Shown: positions 25,231 to 36,240, counted from the first letter of the stretch. The stretch is DNA of 64,000 nt from Adiantum capillus-veneris (GCA_014529385.2 CM043963.1:67569912-67633911), one strand, 5' to 3'. Numbers and translations: made by a program. Notes: generated by a model not told the origin, from the letters alone.

Positions 25231-25900
25231 GTGATTTCTAGCAAGGAAAAAGTGGGAAACGTCGCACGTGAAGGAGAGAGGGTAAGAGAGAGCAGACGTG
25301 CCAAGCAGGAGGTGGAGTGCTGCAGCAAGTCGGCGGGGGACGTTCAAGAGATGGCGGAGTCACGCATCTCTGCCAGTCGTGCATCGGGTGCACTGAAGGG
25401 CTATTTCTCTCTCTCTGTCTCTGTCTGTCACACACACGCCTACAGTGAGACACGCTGTTTGACGTTGAATGCCATGGCGATGAGTACACTGGCCCGTTTG
25501 TTGAATATGGACTCTCGCACGTCCGTTGGATGTGCATAGGCCTGCAAGTGCTGTGACGCCAATGGTCTTGCAAGATAGAGAGGGATAGGGAGGCCGGTGC
25601 ACGAGCAACTGGACGCCAACAGATGCAGTTCGCTGGAATGGCTGTGTAGGTCGTCTATCAGGCTTGAGTGTCCGCAGGCTAGATGGAAAATGCCGCTTAT
25701 TTGCATCATGAAGACAACTCAGCCGGGGAGGGAGAGTGCGGAGCATGAGGATTGCAGGCGGGCAGGGACAGTGTGGAGCGTGAGGACGAGGCTGGGGACG
25801 AGCAGGAGAGCTGGATGGGATGCGCAGGAAGGCGTGCATGGACGAGCCGCGTGCATGAGTCCCTATTCAGCCGCCTCTTCTAAAAGTTAAGGGATTGGGG
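25231..25900. other. GC-richer block with overlapping open frames
   Basis: This block is clearly richer in G and C than its surroundings, and open frames of 90-160 codons exist on both strands. None shows a motif, and the overlap of frames is what GC-rich non-coding DNA gives. CT and CA dinucleotide runs are present near 25405-25440. Confidence 0.4.
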
Positions 25901-27190
25901 GAATCCTCACGGAAAATTAATTAATGGTGTGTGCGCAGACCCAGATGTGAGCCTTACCCTAAGTATTTGCTTATGATTGTTTGATAGGTAGAATACAAGG
26001 TACAAGAGGGGACGTCTTAAAATTCTCCTTCCTCTTACACACACACCTCTCTTTTAGATTTGGATGATTTTTCATCATTTTATCAAGAGCTCTCCATCTT
26101 TGGCTTGGTATTTAATAACTAAAAAGCATGCAATTCATCTTAGGGGTGAAAGTATTTGATTGTTGAGATTAAAAAGATTGATGCAGTTAGGATGGGCAGG
26201 GTTGAGAGGAGAGAGATCTAATTGCAAAGGGTTGTTATAAAACCATAAAAGTTTAAAAGTGTATTGAGAAAATTTGATAAATTGCAAAGTACACTCACAA
26301 ACTAGAGAGAGAAGGGGGAGGGTTTGTTTTATGGGGGGAAAATCACCAAACATGTTTTGCTCTAGAATAGAGCTCATTAATGGTGCGTGTGTAAAAGGTA
26401 ATACAAGAGGGGTAAGAGAATAATTTATAGTGAGTGCCTAAAATGGGGAAAGACAATTTTCAAAACTTGTACTCTAGCTCCAAAAACAAGGCATTAAATG
26501 ACATTTGGAGTTCTTTTTAGGGGAAAGAGAGATAATTAAAATAAATGGGAACAATTTATGTGGGTTTTAAATGGAGTCATCTGTAAGGGAAGGAGGGTTA
26601 ATAAAGGGGGGATGGGTACATTTTGAGTGGGTTAAAAATGGAGGGGGGAATTTTGCATAGGGCTCCTACTTGAGGGAGAGGGAGTACAAGGTATAAATAG
26701 AATAAGGAACAAAAAAGGAGGAGGGAATTTTGTATAGGGAGAGTACTCCAATTAAGGGAGAGGGAATTTTACATAGGGAGAGTAATCCAACTAAGGGAGA
26801 GGGAGTACAAGGCATATAAAGAATTGAGAACCAACAAGGGAGGGGAATAAAGCAATAAGGTTTGGGTGGGGTTTTATGAAAAGTCAAAAGTTACAAAGAG
26901 GATAGAACCAAAAGTAGATTACTTGGGAGTGTAACAAAATTCTAAGTAATCTTAGGTTTTTTAAAAAACTAAAATTGGGGGGGGGGGGGGGGAAATGCTC
27001 AATCATATGGTGGAGAAGCAATCTCTCACAAATGTACCTACAAATGTTTTCCAACCATAGTCTACCAATAGAGAATAAGACATTATCCAAACAATGTAGG
27101 TGAGTAAAAGGTAGAAATTAGGGAAAAAAATAGTGAAAAAACCATCTCCCACTGATCTTTTTTTGGGGGGGGAGGGGGGTTGTTAAGGGT
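25901..27190. other. Purine-rich intergenic with short local repeats
   Basis: Plus-strand GA-rich sequence with a repeated GAGGGAATTTTnnATAGGG unit (26721-26756 and 26760-26795) and the phrase AGGGAGAGGGAGTACAAGG at about 26675 and 26795. G runs occur near 26977-26992 and 27167-27178. No gene seen. Confidence 0.6.
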
Positions 27191-27393
27191 GTGGGAGGAG
27201 TAGTTCATTGGTGTGGGAGTATCATCATAATCAATGCCTTAACACTGAGCATACCCCTTGGCTACAACTCTAGCCTTTTACTTTTCCAAAGAATCATCAA
27301 TTTGATACTTGGTCAATTCACCCCAAAAAACTTGCATTTAGACGGACGGGGCACCAGTTCCCATGTGACATTCCCCTCTATGGCATCTATCTC

Positions 27394-28268
27394 CTATTCC
27401 TTATCTTTCTTCCAGACCGCCTGTTTGAGAGGCTCTCCTACATGTGTAGGCTCACGGTCTTGCATAGCATGGGCCATCAATCCATAAATGACATGAAGAG
27501 ACTCACCAATGATGGGATCATCGTGGACCATCGTGTACCTCCCACTCTGAGGAGTGCCCTCAATGCCAGAATCGCGCAAAGTCTGACGAGCCCAGGATGG
27601 AAGTCGCTTGAAAGACGTTGCCTCCGCTCTCTCACCATCACTTGGAACATCAATAAAATCCTTAGGGTCACCATCAAAGACACCAGCTGGCTCATCTAGA
27701 TCCGGCAGATCCATTGGAACCTCCATAATAGGAGTAGGTGCTGTTGGAACTCTCTGGTTAGCACGTGAATGTGCTAGCAACTAACTGTCTCTTGTATCAC
27801 CAAGCATCAAAGTAATCTTAGCTTGTTGAGGCTGAGATTGTACCCCCTCTGGAGCACTCCTCTCATCAAACAACAAATCTCTGCTCACTACAATCTCCTA
27901 CGTAGTGGGGTCATACAACCTATATCCCATCGACTGGGAGTTGTACCCCACAAAGACGTGTCTCTTAGACCTGGAATCCATCTTCCCCTGTCGATTCTTA
28001 GGAACATATGCATAGGCATCACATCTAAAAAATCAAAAGTAAGAAACATCTGGTTTGCTACCCAAATAGACCTCAAAAGGAGTCTTACCAAGCACCGTTG
28101 CTGTGGGAGATCTATTAATGATATGCACCACAATAGCAAATGCTTATGCCCTGAGCTTTTGCAGAAGACTCTTGTGTGCCAACATGGTCCTAGACATCTC
28201 CACCATTGTCATCTTCCTCCTTTCACTACACCATTCTCCCTCTTTATGCCCTTCCCTACACACAACCT
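27394..28268 (-). pseudogene. Ty1/copia integrase C-terminus and RT start
   Basis: The minus strand reads FVGYNSQSMGYRLYDPTT and VVSRDLLFDE near 27860-27960, the C-terminal block of copia integrase, followed after a stop by an acidic linker (27394-27780) ending in REPTHVGEPLKQAVWKK. That end is the typical EPxxxxEAL...W lead-in to copia RT. RT itself does not follow; the element stops near 27394. At least two stops lie in this stretch. It continues directly from the integrase core at 28269-28661. Confidence 0.75.
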
Positions 28269-28878
28269 CTACATCTCACCTGAGGTGAACTCCCCACCTT
28301 TGTGAGATCTACAGTTTTGAGTCTCTTTCAGCACCAAGGCTAGCCACTCCTTGAAGCTAAGGAAAGCTTCACTCTTGTTTTTCAAAAAGAAAACAAAAGT
28401 TAGCCGGTTGTAATCATCTACAATGAGCATTACCACTAAGTGAAGTATTCTGCATGGGTCAGCACAAATCCATGCGTACCGATTCAAGAGACTGGTTTGC
28501 CCTCCTAGATGTCTTTTTCTGATGTTGCTTCCCCTTGATGCAAGAGCTACACATGCTCTTGTACATCCCAATATCTGGCAGTCCTGACACCATCTAGTTC
28601 CTGTTTGCCTGCCACAAATAATCATTATTGAGATGGCCATACCTAACATGCCACAACTCACTGATGGCCAAATCAGAAAGGTAGCGAGTCAGAGCCCTGG
28701 AATCGTATAACTTATACACACCATGCTCCTCATCGTGTATGTTGATCTCGTACCCAAAACTGATCCTCAGAAAATTCCACCAATAGGCCAAGCTTGCAAA
28801 GCTCCCATACTTACAGAACGTGAAAACTGAGATCATGCACATAGAGTATCTTGGAGGTAAAAGAGCCTCCCTTGCCAT
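28269..28878 (-). pseudogene. Ty1/copia integrase core and GAG-pre-integrase
   Basis: The zinc-binding block reads LAISELWHVRYGHLNNDYL (28594-28878). The core follows in shifted frames, with IVDDYNRLTFVFFLKNKSEAF and then CRSHKGGEFTSGE, where the catalytic Asp of the RSDRGGEF motif is replaced by His. The region around the first catalytic Asp reads ICADPCRI after a frame change. The third acidic residue lies beyond the break at 28269. The protein is non-functional. It belongs to a copia lineage different from the element at 4343-6960, judged by the differing linker and integrase sequence. Confidence 0.8.
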
Positions 28879-28997
28879 GCAAAATCAAACGTACATCTCC
28901 GACACCATGACCATCAATGATGGATTTGTCACCAATATAGATCTTCCCAGACATTGCTCATAGATTCTGAAGACCTTCTTTGGACGGCATCATGTGG

Positions 28998-29404
28998 TTA
29001 GAAGCTACTATCCACAATCCATTCACGTGCTGCTAGCACCTGGAGCCCTACCTCACCAGATGAGGATGGCTCATCATCATCTAGCAAATCAATGTGCACA
29101 AATGCAGGTGTTCGTGTAAGAGCACCTGAAGAATGATCCTTCTCCTTTGAAGTACCTTTCTTTGGGCAATCTCGTTGGATGTGACCAGGCTTGCCACATC
29201 GAAACACGTCTTGTCCTTCTTGGAAGCCTCCTGCTTCCCTCCATCCTTAGACTGTTGTTGTTGGGTCTTGCCTTTGCCTTGCTGCTTCTTCTTCTTATTC
29301 TTAGAACCTTGCCCGATCAAGAATACCGATTCCCCTCTGCCTCCAGAGTTGGTCCCAAATCTGTCCTCCTGATCCAAGATCATGGGCACATGCTCTTCGA
29401 TCAA
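28998..29404 (-). pseudogene. Ty1/copia gag C-terminus with broken zinc knuckle
   Basis: A basic Lys/Gln-rich stretch (SKNKKKKQQGKGKTQQQQ) leads into a CCHC zinc knuckle whose parts, a KTCF start and an FRCGKPGHIQRDCP end, are now in two different frames, consistent with a single-base deletion inside the motif. After it come acidic residues and the protease lead-in REWIVDSSF, where the family active site has D-S/T-G. Gag upstream of 29404 is missing; a MITE begins 12 bp further on, at 29416. Confidence 0.75.
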
Positions 29405-29415
29405 AGAAGAATAAA

Positions 29416-29848
29416 GGGGAAATTACCAAAATACCCCTCTAATTTGAGGAAATTCCCAAAATACCCCTCAAATTTCATAAATTCCCAAAATGCCCTTCAA
29501 ATTTTCCAAAATTCCCAAAATACCCCTGGATGTGAGACTAAATTTCTCGAAAAATAAATTTTTCTGTAGGTCTTCACAAGAAGAGTGATTGTCTATCGTA
29601 CAAGATGCTAAAACTACAATTTGAGTTGGTTACGTAGGCTTTGGAGATGAATTGCTTCATTATTTTTAGACATAATTGCCTTTTTTGCGATCGTAACTAG
29701 TGACAAATTACATGCTGAGCACTCAAAAACGGATCTCAATTGTCAAAAACGAATGAAGATTAGAAAATCTTGAACATTCTAACCAAAATAGATACAAGGG
29801 TATTTTGGGAATTTCCTCAAATTAGAGGGGTATTTTGGTAATTTTCCC
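29416..29848. mobile_element. MITE with 51-bp terminal inverted repeats
   Basis: The left arm 29416-29466 and the right arm 29798-29848 are inverted copies with one mismatch over 51 bp (they start GGGGAAATTACCAAAATACC). The left end also holds further copies of TTCCCAAAATRCCCYTCAAATTT. Flanks carry AATAA on both sides (29410-29414 and 29849-29853, with one extra A on the left), a possible target duplication. There is no coding capacity. A second, inverted copy lies at 39403-39751. The superfamily is not fixed. Confidence 0.85.
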
Positions 29849-29984
29849 AATAATAAAAACCACCATAACTGTCGGGTAACTAGCCTCGTGACTAATTGAC
29901 ACCACCTCTCTTAGGTGGGATCTACAGTCCCTATTGATTGGGGGTGGCGGGATTAGTTTTTCACCGTCCGATGGTGGTTTAATC

Positions 29985-30205
29985 CCCAAGTGATCACCAT
30001 GTGATCACAATTAAAGTGAACCCCAAGCAAATTTGATGTGAACATCAAGTGACCACCAGGTGATCCCCATGTGAATCCCAATCAACATGTGATCACCTTG
30101 TGACCCCACCCATTACCAAGTGATTACAGTGTGACCCCGACTATCCCAAAGTGATTGCAGTGTGACCTCGTCCATCCCAAAGTGAACACCATGTGATCCC
30201 CCGTC
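29985..30205 (+). repeat. Short GTGATCACC / TGTGACCCC reiterations
   Basis: Phrases such as AAGTGATCACCATGTGATC, AAGTGACCACCAGGTGATC, AAGTGATTACAGTGTGACC and AAGTGATTGCAGTGTGACC recur every 30-40 bp inside the MITE. Confidence 0.75.
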
Positions 30206-30246
30206 ATTTATGCTATATCATTCTATGTTCATCCACCCATTTCAAG

Positions 30247-30322
30247 TGGCGCGTGGTAGCTTAATGAGAGAGTCATGGCCTCCGGTTGCGTAGGTGGTGG
30301 GTTCTAGTCGTAGGGGCTCAAC
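30247..30322 (+). mobile_element. tRNA-like segment inside the MITE
   Basis: Box A-like TGGTAGCTTAATGAGAG (about 30254-30270) and box B-like GGGTTCTAGTC (about 30299-30309) lie at tRNA spacing. Box B has T in place of a purine. It could be a tRNA relic or SINE head captured by the transposon. No convincing cloverleaf was found by eye. Confidence 0.45.
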
Positions 30323-30449
30323 CGTCCGAAATCTTTTTATTCTTGATAATAAATGGACGATCCACATCGTTCGAATTAGTCATGAGGGGTGTCAATTAGT
30401 CACGAGGGGTAACTAGCACAAGAGAACAGAGGCCGGACAAGAGAATAGC

Positions 30450-30451
<2 letters not shown>

Positions 30452-30505
<54 letters not shown>
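30452..30505. repeat. (GA)n microsatellite, 54 bp
   Basis: Uninterrupted GA run. Confidence 0.98.
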
Positions 30506-30509
<4 letters not shown>

Positions 30510-30637
30510 ATGCATGAAAATTGCCATGCTTCTTCACCTCGCATATTCAAAGCTTCTCTCTCACCTTGCACACCCCCATGTACCTCCTAATGAAAAGGAA
30601 TGTGCTAGCCCTAAATCTTCCACAAATCACAGATGAG

Positions 30638-30640
<3 letters not shown>

Positions 30641-30682
<42 letters not shown>
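30641..30682. repeat. (GA)n microsatellite, 42 bp
   Basis: Uninterrupted GA run followed by GAAAT repeats. Confidence 0.98.
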
Positions 30683-30685
<3 letters not shown>

Positions 30686-30689
30686 GAAA

Positions 30690-31229
30690 TGAAATGTTAT
30701 ATTTGACGTCTTCAAAAGGCCAAAATGACCTATGAGACTAAACTGATACAATCCTGATGAATCTGATACAATGTCAAGGTACAAAATGAAATGAACTGAA
30801 ATAAAATAAAGCCTAAATGGCTACTGTTATGAATCTAAGGAGCTCAAAACTGTGTAGCACTATAAAGTGTGTGGCGGTGATACAGTGGGTAGTACAATTT
30901 CAATGTATGAATATCAATGTCCGAGGATGTCCAGCATCGGTTGTTGTAGAATATCGTCAATGTCCACCATGGTAAGTACGCGTACTGGGCTTCTCGCATG
31001 TCGAGCTAAAATGATATGTATCCTCTATTGTAGTTTCTGTTGTCGATGCTATGAGATACCCCCTAGTCGCGGTGGCGGGCGTCTGAATCTCCCTACCTTA
31101 GTAGCCCGATCAATTAACGTACCTCTGGTGTGGGTGATATCTGAGCTATGCTGAGTGGTCTGGTGCCCCTTTGTCTGTCGAGTAGGTGGTCTAAAGAAAC
31201 CTATAATATGCCTCTGAGATTGTATCTCT
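30690..31229. other. Intergenic, no recognised gene
   Basis: No support for a gene; the minus strand may be 3' sequence of the element at 31230-31683. Confidence 0.4.
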
Positions 31230-31683
31230 GTGCTTGTCTCTACAATAGGCTCTCTCTATGTCTGCATAAGTCAAGTAAAAATAACTCAAGACATCTCTAA
31301 TCCTGATATCTCATGACCCTGGAGAGTGGTCTAAAACCCTCTCTGACGAGACAATGAGATCGCCCTCGTATCTCATAATACACCGGATAGTGACATATGT
31401 AATGCAGCTCTGTCTCAGGCTCCAAATGGCATAGCTGGCATATCCTAGCATGTGCAGGTATCCCCCTAAATTTGCCAATCTTGACCTCAAGCTGATGTGA
31501 AGAGGTGCGTAACTGACCAATAGCGCACTGTATCTCCCAAGATAAATGTGTATCCATGTAACTAGGTCTAGTCACAAACCCGTCCTCAATCAGTTGGAGA
31601 AGATACTCTCTATAGAAAACCATCTTCATGCCCAACTCTTGTGTCGGTTGAATCCAAGTCCTCATAGTATTAAGCTGAGACAA
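31230..31683 (-). pseudogene. CCHC zinc-finger C-terminal domain, LINE-type
   Basis: The 128-codon frame contains LRTSSHQLEVKIGKF, then CQLCHLEPETELHYIC (a CX2C...HX3C finger) and PVYYEIRGR. This pattern (conserved RTSSH, basic stretch, CCHC finger, then a CPxY motif) is like the zinc-finger domain at the C-terminus of many non-LTR retrotransposon polyproteins. After one stop the reading continues RCLELFLLDLCRHRE to about 31230, so the frame once ran further. Upstream RT is missing, since the gypsy element starts near 31734. The identification rests on motif pattern alone, and a host zinc-finger protein fragment is the alternative. Confidence 0.5.
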
Positions 31684-31733
31684 GTCCTAATGAATGAGCA
31701 TGGTGATCTATGTGCACATAATAGACCAAGAGT

Positions 31734-32340
31734 GTGTATTATACCAAATATGTGTCTTTACGACGTTACGCCCCACCAATGACTATGGAACAACAGATTG
31801 CTCGTTTTTGTCAGGGTTTAAACAAACCCTTGAGTAACCGGCTGGAAGCTATGAGACCCACCTCTATTCAAGATGCTCTTCTAAGAGCTAAACCACTTGC
31901 AACGGATGAAACCCTCCTGCCAGAAACTATTACAACTACAATAACTCTAGAGGAAGAGCAAGGGGGAATTATAATCAAGGAGGTCAGCGAAGGGTAGTGT
32001 CAGCTGCAGCCAATATAGAGCAGACTTTTCCCAACATCAGATGCTATGGTTGCAATAGAATGGGACACTACAGAAGTCAATGTCCTAAGGGACAAAATCC
32101 TCAAACTGCTACCGGAGCCCCTTCTCAGACTCAAATAGGACAAGGGAATAACCAAAGAGGTAGAGGCAATAGAGGACGAGGCAGAGGAAGAGGTAGAGGA
32201 GCCAGAACTTATGCTGCATTAGGAGAACCTACATTGCAGGATGAGGAAGATGAAAGAGCTACTCTTTTTGCCGCCATTGATAATCCTGGAGCTCGACAAC
32301 AGTACGCTGTCATCCAAACCACTGCAAAACAGAGAAGGTG
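31734..32340 (+). pseudogene. Chromovirus gag, C-terminal half
   Basis: The first frame holds the end of the gag capsid domain (RRYAPPMTMEQQIARFCQGLNKPL). A frameshift near 31910 leads into an Arg/Gly/Asn-rich stretch and a CX2CX4HX4C zinc knuckle (CYGCNRMGHYRSQC), then an RGRG-rich tail. The N-terminal half of gag, the leader and the 5' LTR are absent: the element begins abruptly near 31740 next to the zinc-finger fragment on the other strand. Gag forms the particle and binds RNA. Confidence 0.8.
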
Positions 32341-32921
32341 AACAATTTGAACTACTTATAGATTGTGGCAGCACACACTCTTTTCTCTCCCCTAAATGTT
32401 TAAGAAAACTTAAATTGAACCAATATCCTACCAAGAAATTAATAGTAGAATTAGCAAATGGGAAAGAGGTTCTATCTCAATTTACAGCTGGGAAAGTTGA
32501 GTTTGAACTAGGGGGAACCCTGACTTCATCCTACTTTCGAACTCTTCCAGTAGGAATCTATGATGGTATCCTAGGAATGGATTGGCTAATCAAAAATCAA
32601 GCCCAAATTCACTTTGCTCAAGGGAACTTAACCTTCAAAAATCACTTAGGTGAAGAAACATTAGTACAAGGATTAAATGGGAAACCTAAGGCTCATTCAG
32701 TCAAGGCTAGCCGACTTCTGAAGGGGTTACGTAAAGGGCAACAGATCTTTGTAGTGAAACTCAACAAGGCAGATGATTCAAGGGACAACCCAACTCCAGA
32801 ATGGCTTAAAGAATTTTCGGATATATTTCCGGAAGATCTTTCGAATTTACCTCCTCCCAGAGATATAGATCACGAAATTGAAACCTTTCCAGGTAGTGAA
32901 CCAATTTCAAGAAGACCCTAA
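32241..32921 (+). pseudogene. Chromovirus aspartic protease
   Basis: After another frame change near 32330 the frame reads FELLIDCGSTHSFLSPKCL, the retropepsin active site with Cys in place of Ser/Thr (D-C-G), which occurs in several plant gypsy elements. YDGILGMDWLIKNQAQIHF follows, the second conserved block. The tail leads toward RT with the FPEDLSNLPPPRDIDHEI motif common to plant chromoviruses. The frame ends at 32919-32921, and RT continues in a different frame. Confidence 0.8.
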
Positions 32922-34447
32922 AAAATGTCCCTCCCTGAAGCTATTGAATTAAAGGAACAGCTTCGTCAGCTTATTGAGCAGGATTCATAAGACCAAGCAT
33001 TTCACCTTGGGGAGCACGTGTTCTATTCCAAAAGAAGAAGGACGGATCCTTACGTCTCTGCATTGATTATAGGGGGCTTAACCAGGTATCAGTAAAGAAT
33101 AAGTACCCCATTCCTCGCATCGATGAATTGCTTGACAGGTTACATGGAGCCAAGGTATTCACAAAAATTGATCTTAGATCAAGTTACCACCAAATCCGGA
33201 TTAAGGAGGCAGATATTTACAAAACTGCTTTCAACACCTGGTATGGGCATTATGAATTCATAGTGATGCCCTTTGGCCTTACAAATGCTCCAGCCACTTT
33301 TAACCGTCTCATGTAAGATATATTCAGAGAATATCTGGATGATTTTGTGTTGGTGTTTTTCGATGATATCCTGGTATTTTCTAAGGATGAAAAAGATCAT
33401 GAAGACCATGTACGTAAAGTACTCCATCTTCTAGGCCAACATCAGTTATATGCCAAGATGAGTAAATGTGTGTTCTCCACACCAGAAGTTAGCTATCTTG
33501 GTTTTATAATCAACCCTGAAGGAATTTCAGTAGACCCCGCAAAGGTTAAAGATATAATAGACTGGCCACAACGCAAAATAGTCAGTGAGATTAGAGGATT
33601 TTTGGGCATTACAGGATGGTATAGAATCTTTGTCAAAGATTATGCAGTTATCGTCGCTCCCTTGACGCAGTTACTTAAAAAGTCAGCCAAACTTACTTGG
33701 GGGAAAGAACAGGAAGATTGTTTCTTCAAACTAAAACAAAATCTCACATCAGCTCCCGTACTCAAACTTCCGGACTTCACTTAAGAGTTTGAAGTAGTAA
33801 CAGATGCCAGCGGTCTTGCTATAGGAGGAGTCTTAAACCTAGAAGGTAGGCCAGTCGCCTTTACTTCACGAAAATTAAGAATCCACGAGTTGAACTATCC
33901 AACTCATGATTTGGAACTTCTAGCTGTCATCCATGCTCTAAAACTCTGGAGGCATTACCTTCTAGGAGGAAAATTTCAATTGATCACCAATCATCAGAGT
34001 TTAAAATGGATTTTCTCACAAGCAACACTCAACATGAGGCAGAGAAGATGGATTGAACTATTACAGGAATATGACTTTGAGATAAAGTATAAACCGGGGA
34101 AAGAGAATGTGGTTGCTGACGCTCTTAGCCGTAAGGTTTTTCTTGGGGCTATTTCCACAGTTGACAATCCAATCCTCTGCAAGGTTAAAGAAGCTTCCCT
34201 GGAAGATAAGGATTATCAAAAACTTTTACAGGTTATCAATCAACAGGATCTAAAAGAAAAAGAAAAAGACAAAATCAAGGATTATTCACTTGAAGAGGGG
34301 CTTCTCTATTATAAGTATCAGCTTTACATTCCTAAAAATCCAACATTAAAGGAGTTAATCCTTTATGAAGGACATAATGCTCCAGTTGCCGGCCATCCCG
34401 GCTATGCAAAGACCCTTAATGCCATAAGGAAAAGCTATTTGCCATAA
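32922..34447 (+). pseudogene. Chromovirus reverse transcriptase and RNase H
   Basis: After a frameshift near 32975, the RT fingers ([25 protein letters not shown]), the [11 protein letters not shown] motif, [16 protein letters not shown] and the catalytic FFDDILVFS (about 33357) are in order. Stops interrupt at 33314-33316 and 33782-33784. RNase H follows with VTDASGLAIGGVL, HDLELLAVIHAL and NHQSLKW, where the second catalytic Asp of the usual TDHxSL is Asn, and then VVADALSRK. The N-terminal zinc-binding part of integrase (GHxxxxAGHPGYAKT) begins at the end, before the stop at 34445-34447. The order and FFDD motif are typical of chromoviruses. Confidence 0.9.
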
Positions 34448-35613
34448 GGAATGAAAGGAGATATACTTTGCTACATCAGACAATGTCTTTCCTGTCAAAG
34501 GATTAAGGCTGAACGAGTAATGATGCCAGGAAAACTTCAACCATTGGACATTCCTTAGATGAAGTGGGAACTCATTAGCATGGACTTTGTAACAGGTTTC
34601 CCACTGTTCAAGGGGGTTACGACTCCATTATGGTGTTAGTGGATATGTTGACTAAAGTCTCCCACTTGATGCCTGTAAAAACAACTTATACTGCATCAGA
34701 CATAAGCCGTCTCTTTATCAAAGAGATCTTCAGATTGCACGGGCTTCCTAAGAGAATAGTCAGTGACAGAGATGCAAAATTCACTTCAAAATTCTGGAAA
34801 GCTTTATTTGAATCCTTAGGAACTCAGCTATGTTTCACTACATCCTATCACCCCCAGACAGACGGCCAGACAGAAAGAGTAAACCAAGTCATTGAAGACA
34901 TCCTTAGAGCCTATTGTGGTAGAGAACCCCGGAAATGGATCCAATTTCTTCCTTTGGTGGAATTCGCCTATAACTCTTCTTTTCATCAAAGCATTGGGAT
35001 GTCCCCATTCAATGCTCTTTATGGGCATGAGTGCATATCACCCCTAATTTTTTCTGACCCTACTACAAGGGTAGAAACTTCAAAGCAAATGTTAGAGGAA
35101 ATGGATGCCCAAACCGAAGCCATAAGGCAAGACATTCAGGCAGCCAAGGATCGCCAGAAACAATATGCTGATAAAAAACGGTCTGATCGGGTTTTCAAAC
35201 AAGGAGATAAAGTATTTCTAAGGGTGCGGCAAAAAAGAAGCACTCTATCCTTGGGAAAATACAAAAAACTAAGCCCCAGATATTGTGGACCGTATGAAGT
35301 GATTAAAGTAATCAGTGATCAAGCTTATAAACTAAATTTTCATGAGCATCTCAAGGTCCATAATGTCTTCCATATCAGTCTTCTAAAACCTTACATCCCA
35401 AATCCAAATCATACTCTAGATGACGAACAAATTGTGCTACAGAAGCAAGGAATTCTTGAACTCCAACCAGATTGTATTCTCGATACCAGGGAAAGGAGTC
35501 TAAGAAACAGGGTTATCAGAGAATATTTGGTCAAATGGAAGGACTACCCTACCGAGGATGCCACCTGGGAGGATGAAGTATCCCTTCACAAGGATTTTCC
35601 CAATTTCGGTTGA
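34448..35613 (+). pseudogene. Chromovirus integrase with chromodomain
   Basis: The zinc finger closes with CLSCQRIKAE near 34485-34515 and the first catalytic Asp lies in WELISMDFVTG near 34580, both before a frameshift near 34615. The 327-codon frame from 34630 then has SDRDAKF (D46) and the Glu of DGQTERVNQ (E82), giving DD35E spacing. The C-terminal GPY-type region (SPRYCGPYEVIKV) and a chromodomain follow (REYLVKWKDYPTEDATWEDE, residues about 295-315). Chromodomains direct integration to marked chromatin. The catalytic residues are all present but spread over two frames. Stops at 34445-34447 and 34556-34558 also break it. Confidence 0.9.
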
Positions 35614-35648
35614 GATGAGGACGTCTCAAATCCTTAAGTTGGGGTGAT

Positions 35649-36240
35649 TGTAAGGTTTTCAGTTTCCGAAACCTTCAAAAATGTACTAAGCTTGAAAAAC
35701 TTAATGGAAAATACTATTGCAAGACTCCAAACACTATTAATTTTGGTATTTTTAGAATTATAAGCAGAGCTTTACTATGTCTAGAAATTATCAGAATCTG
35801 ATTCCGATAAAAACAGGAACAGTTACGTGATCTGGAAAATTACCATAGAAATTTAATTAATAACAAAAATTGGATGGTTCATTATTAATCATTAGTCAAG
35901 ACTTCTTTACAATAAGGTTCTAGAGTTAAATAGGAAATTCCAAATGTCATCATCGAAAATTTGCAAAAATCAAACAGGCAAATTCTGGAAGGTATGGGGT
36001 GAGTGTGGAAGCTGGGGAAACTTGCCAGGAGCAGTGATGGCTGAAAAATGCGCCATTTTCAAGCTGGGGGGCTGCTTGGACTAGGGGAAAGCTGCCAAAA
36101 GCTGCCAGATGCCCAGAAAAAGCTATAAATAGGACCATTCTCTTCATATTTTGTTAGACTCGTAGCCTTGAGAATTTCTCTCTCATCTAGGGAGAAACAC
36201 TACGCAAAAATCATTAGAGTTAAATCTCTAATTGATTAAC
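35649..36240 (+). mobile_element. 3' LTR of the chromovirus, U3-R part
   Basis: After the chromodomain stop comes a purine-rich AAGTTGGGGTGAT and then TGTAAGG, the usual layout of polypurine tract and LTR start. A TATA box (TATAAAT, 36124-36130) lies about 475 bp into it, and transcription would start about 30 bp later. The right end of the LTR is uncertain: see the finding on 35649-39240. Confidence 0.65.

Larger units (their letters stand above)
29884..30408. mobile_element. Mutator-type MITE, 20-bp perfect TIRs, 9-bp TSD
   Basis: Ends CCTCGTGACTAATTGACACC (29884-29903) and its exact reverse complement (30389-30408). Both are flanked by GGTAACTAG (29875-29883 and 30409-30417), a perfect 9-bp target duplication as made by Mutator-like transposases. 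The length is 525 bp with no open frame. The right end also has a near-copy of the terminal motif just inside (AATTAGTCATGAGG). The interior has AAGTGATnACnnTGTGA-type repeats and a tRNA-like segment. Confidence 0.85.

Noticed and set aside
25231..25890. Open frames of 90-160 codons on both strands in the GC-rich block
   Set aside because: Overlapping frames on opposite strands without motifs are expected in GC-richer DNA.
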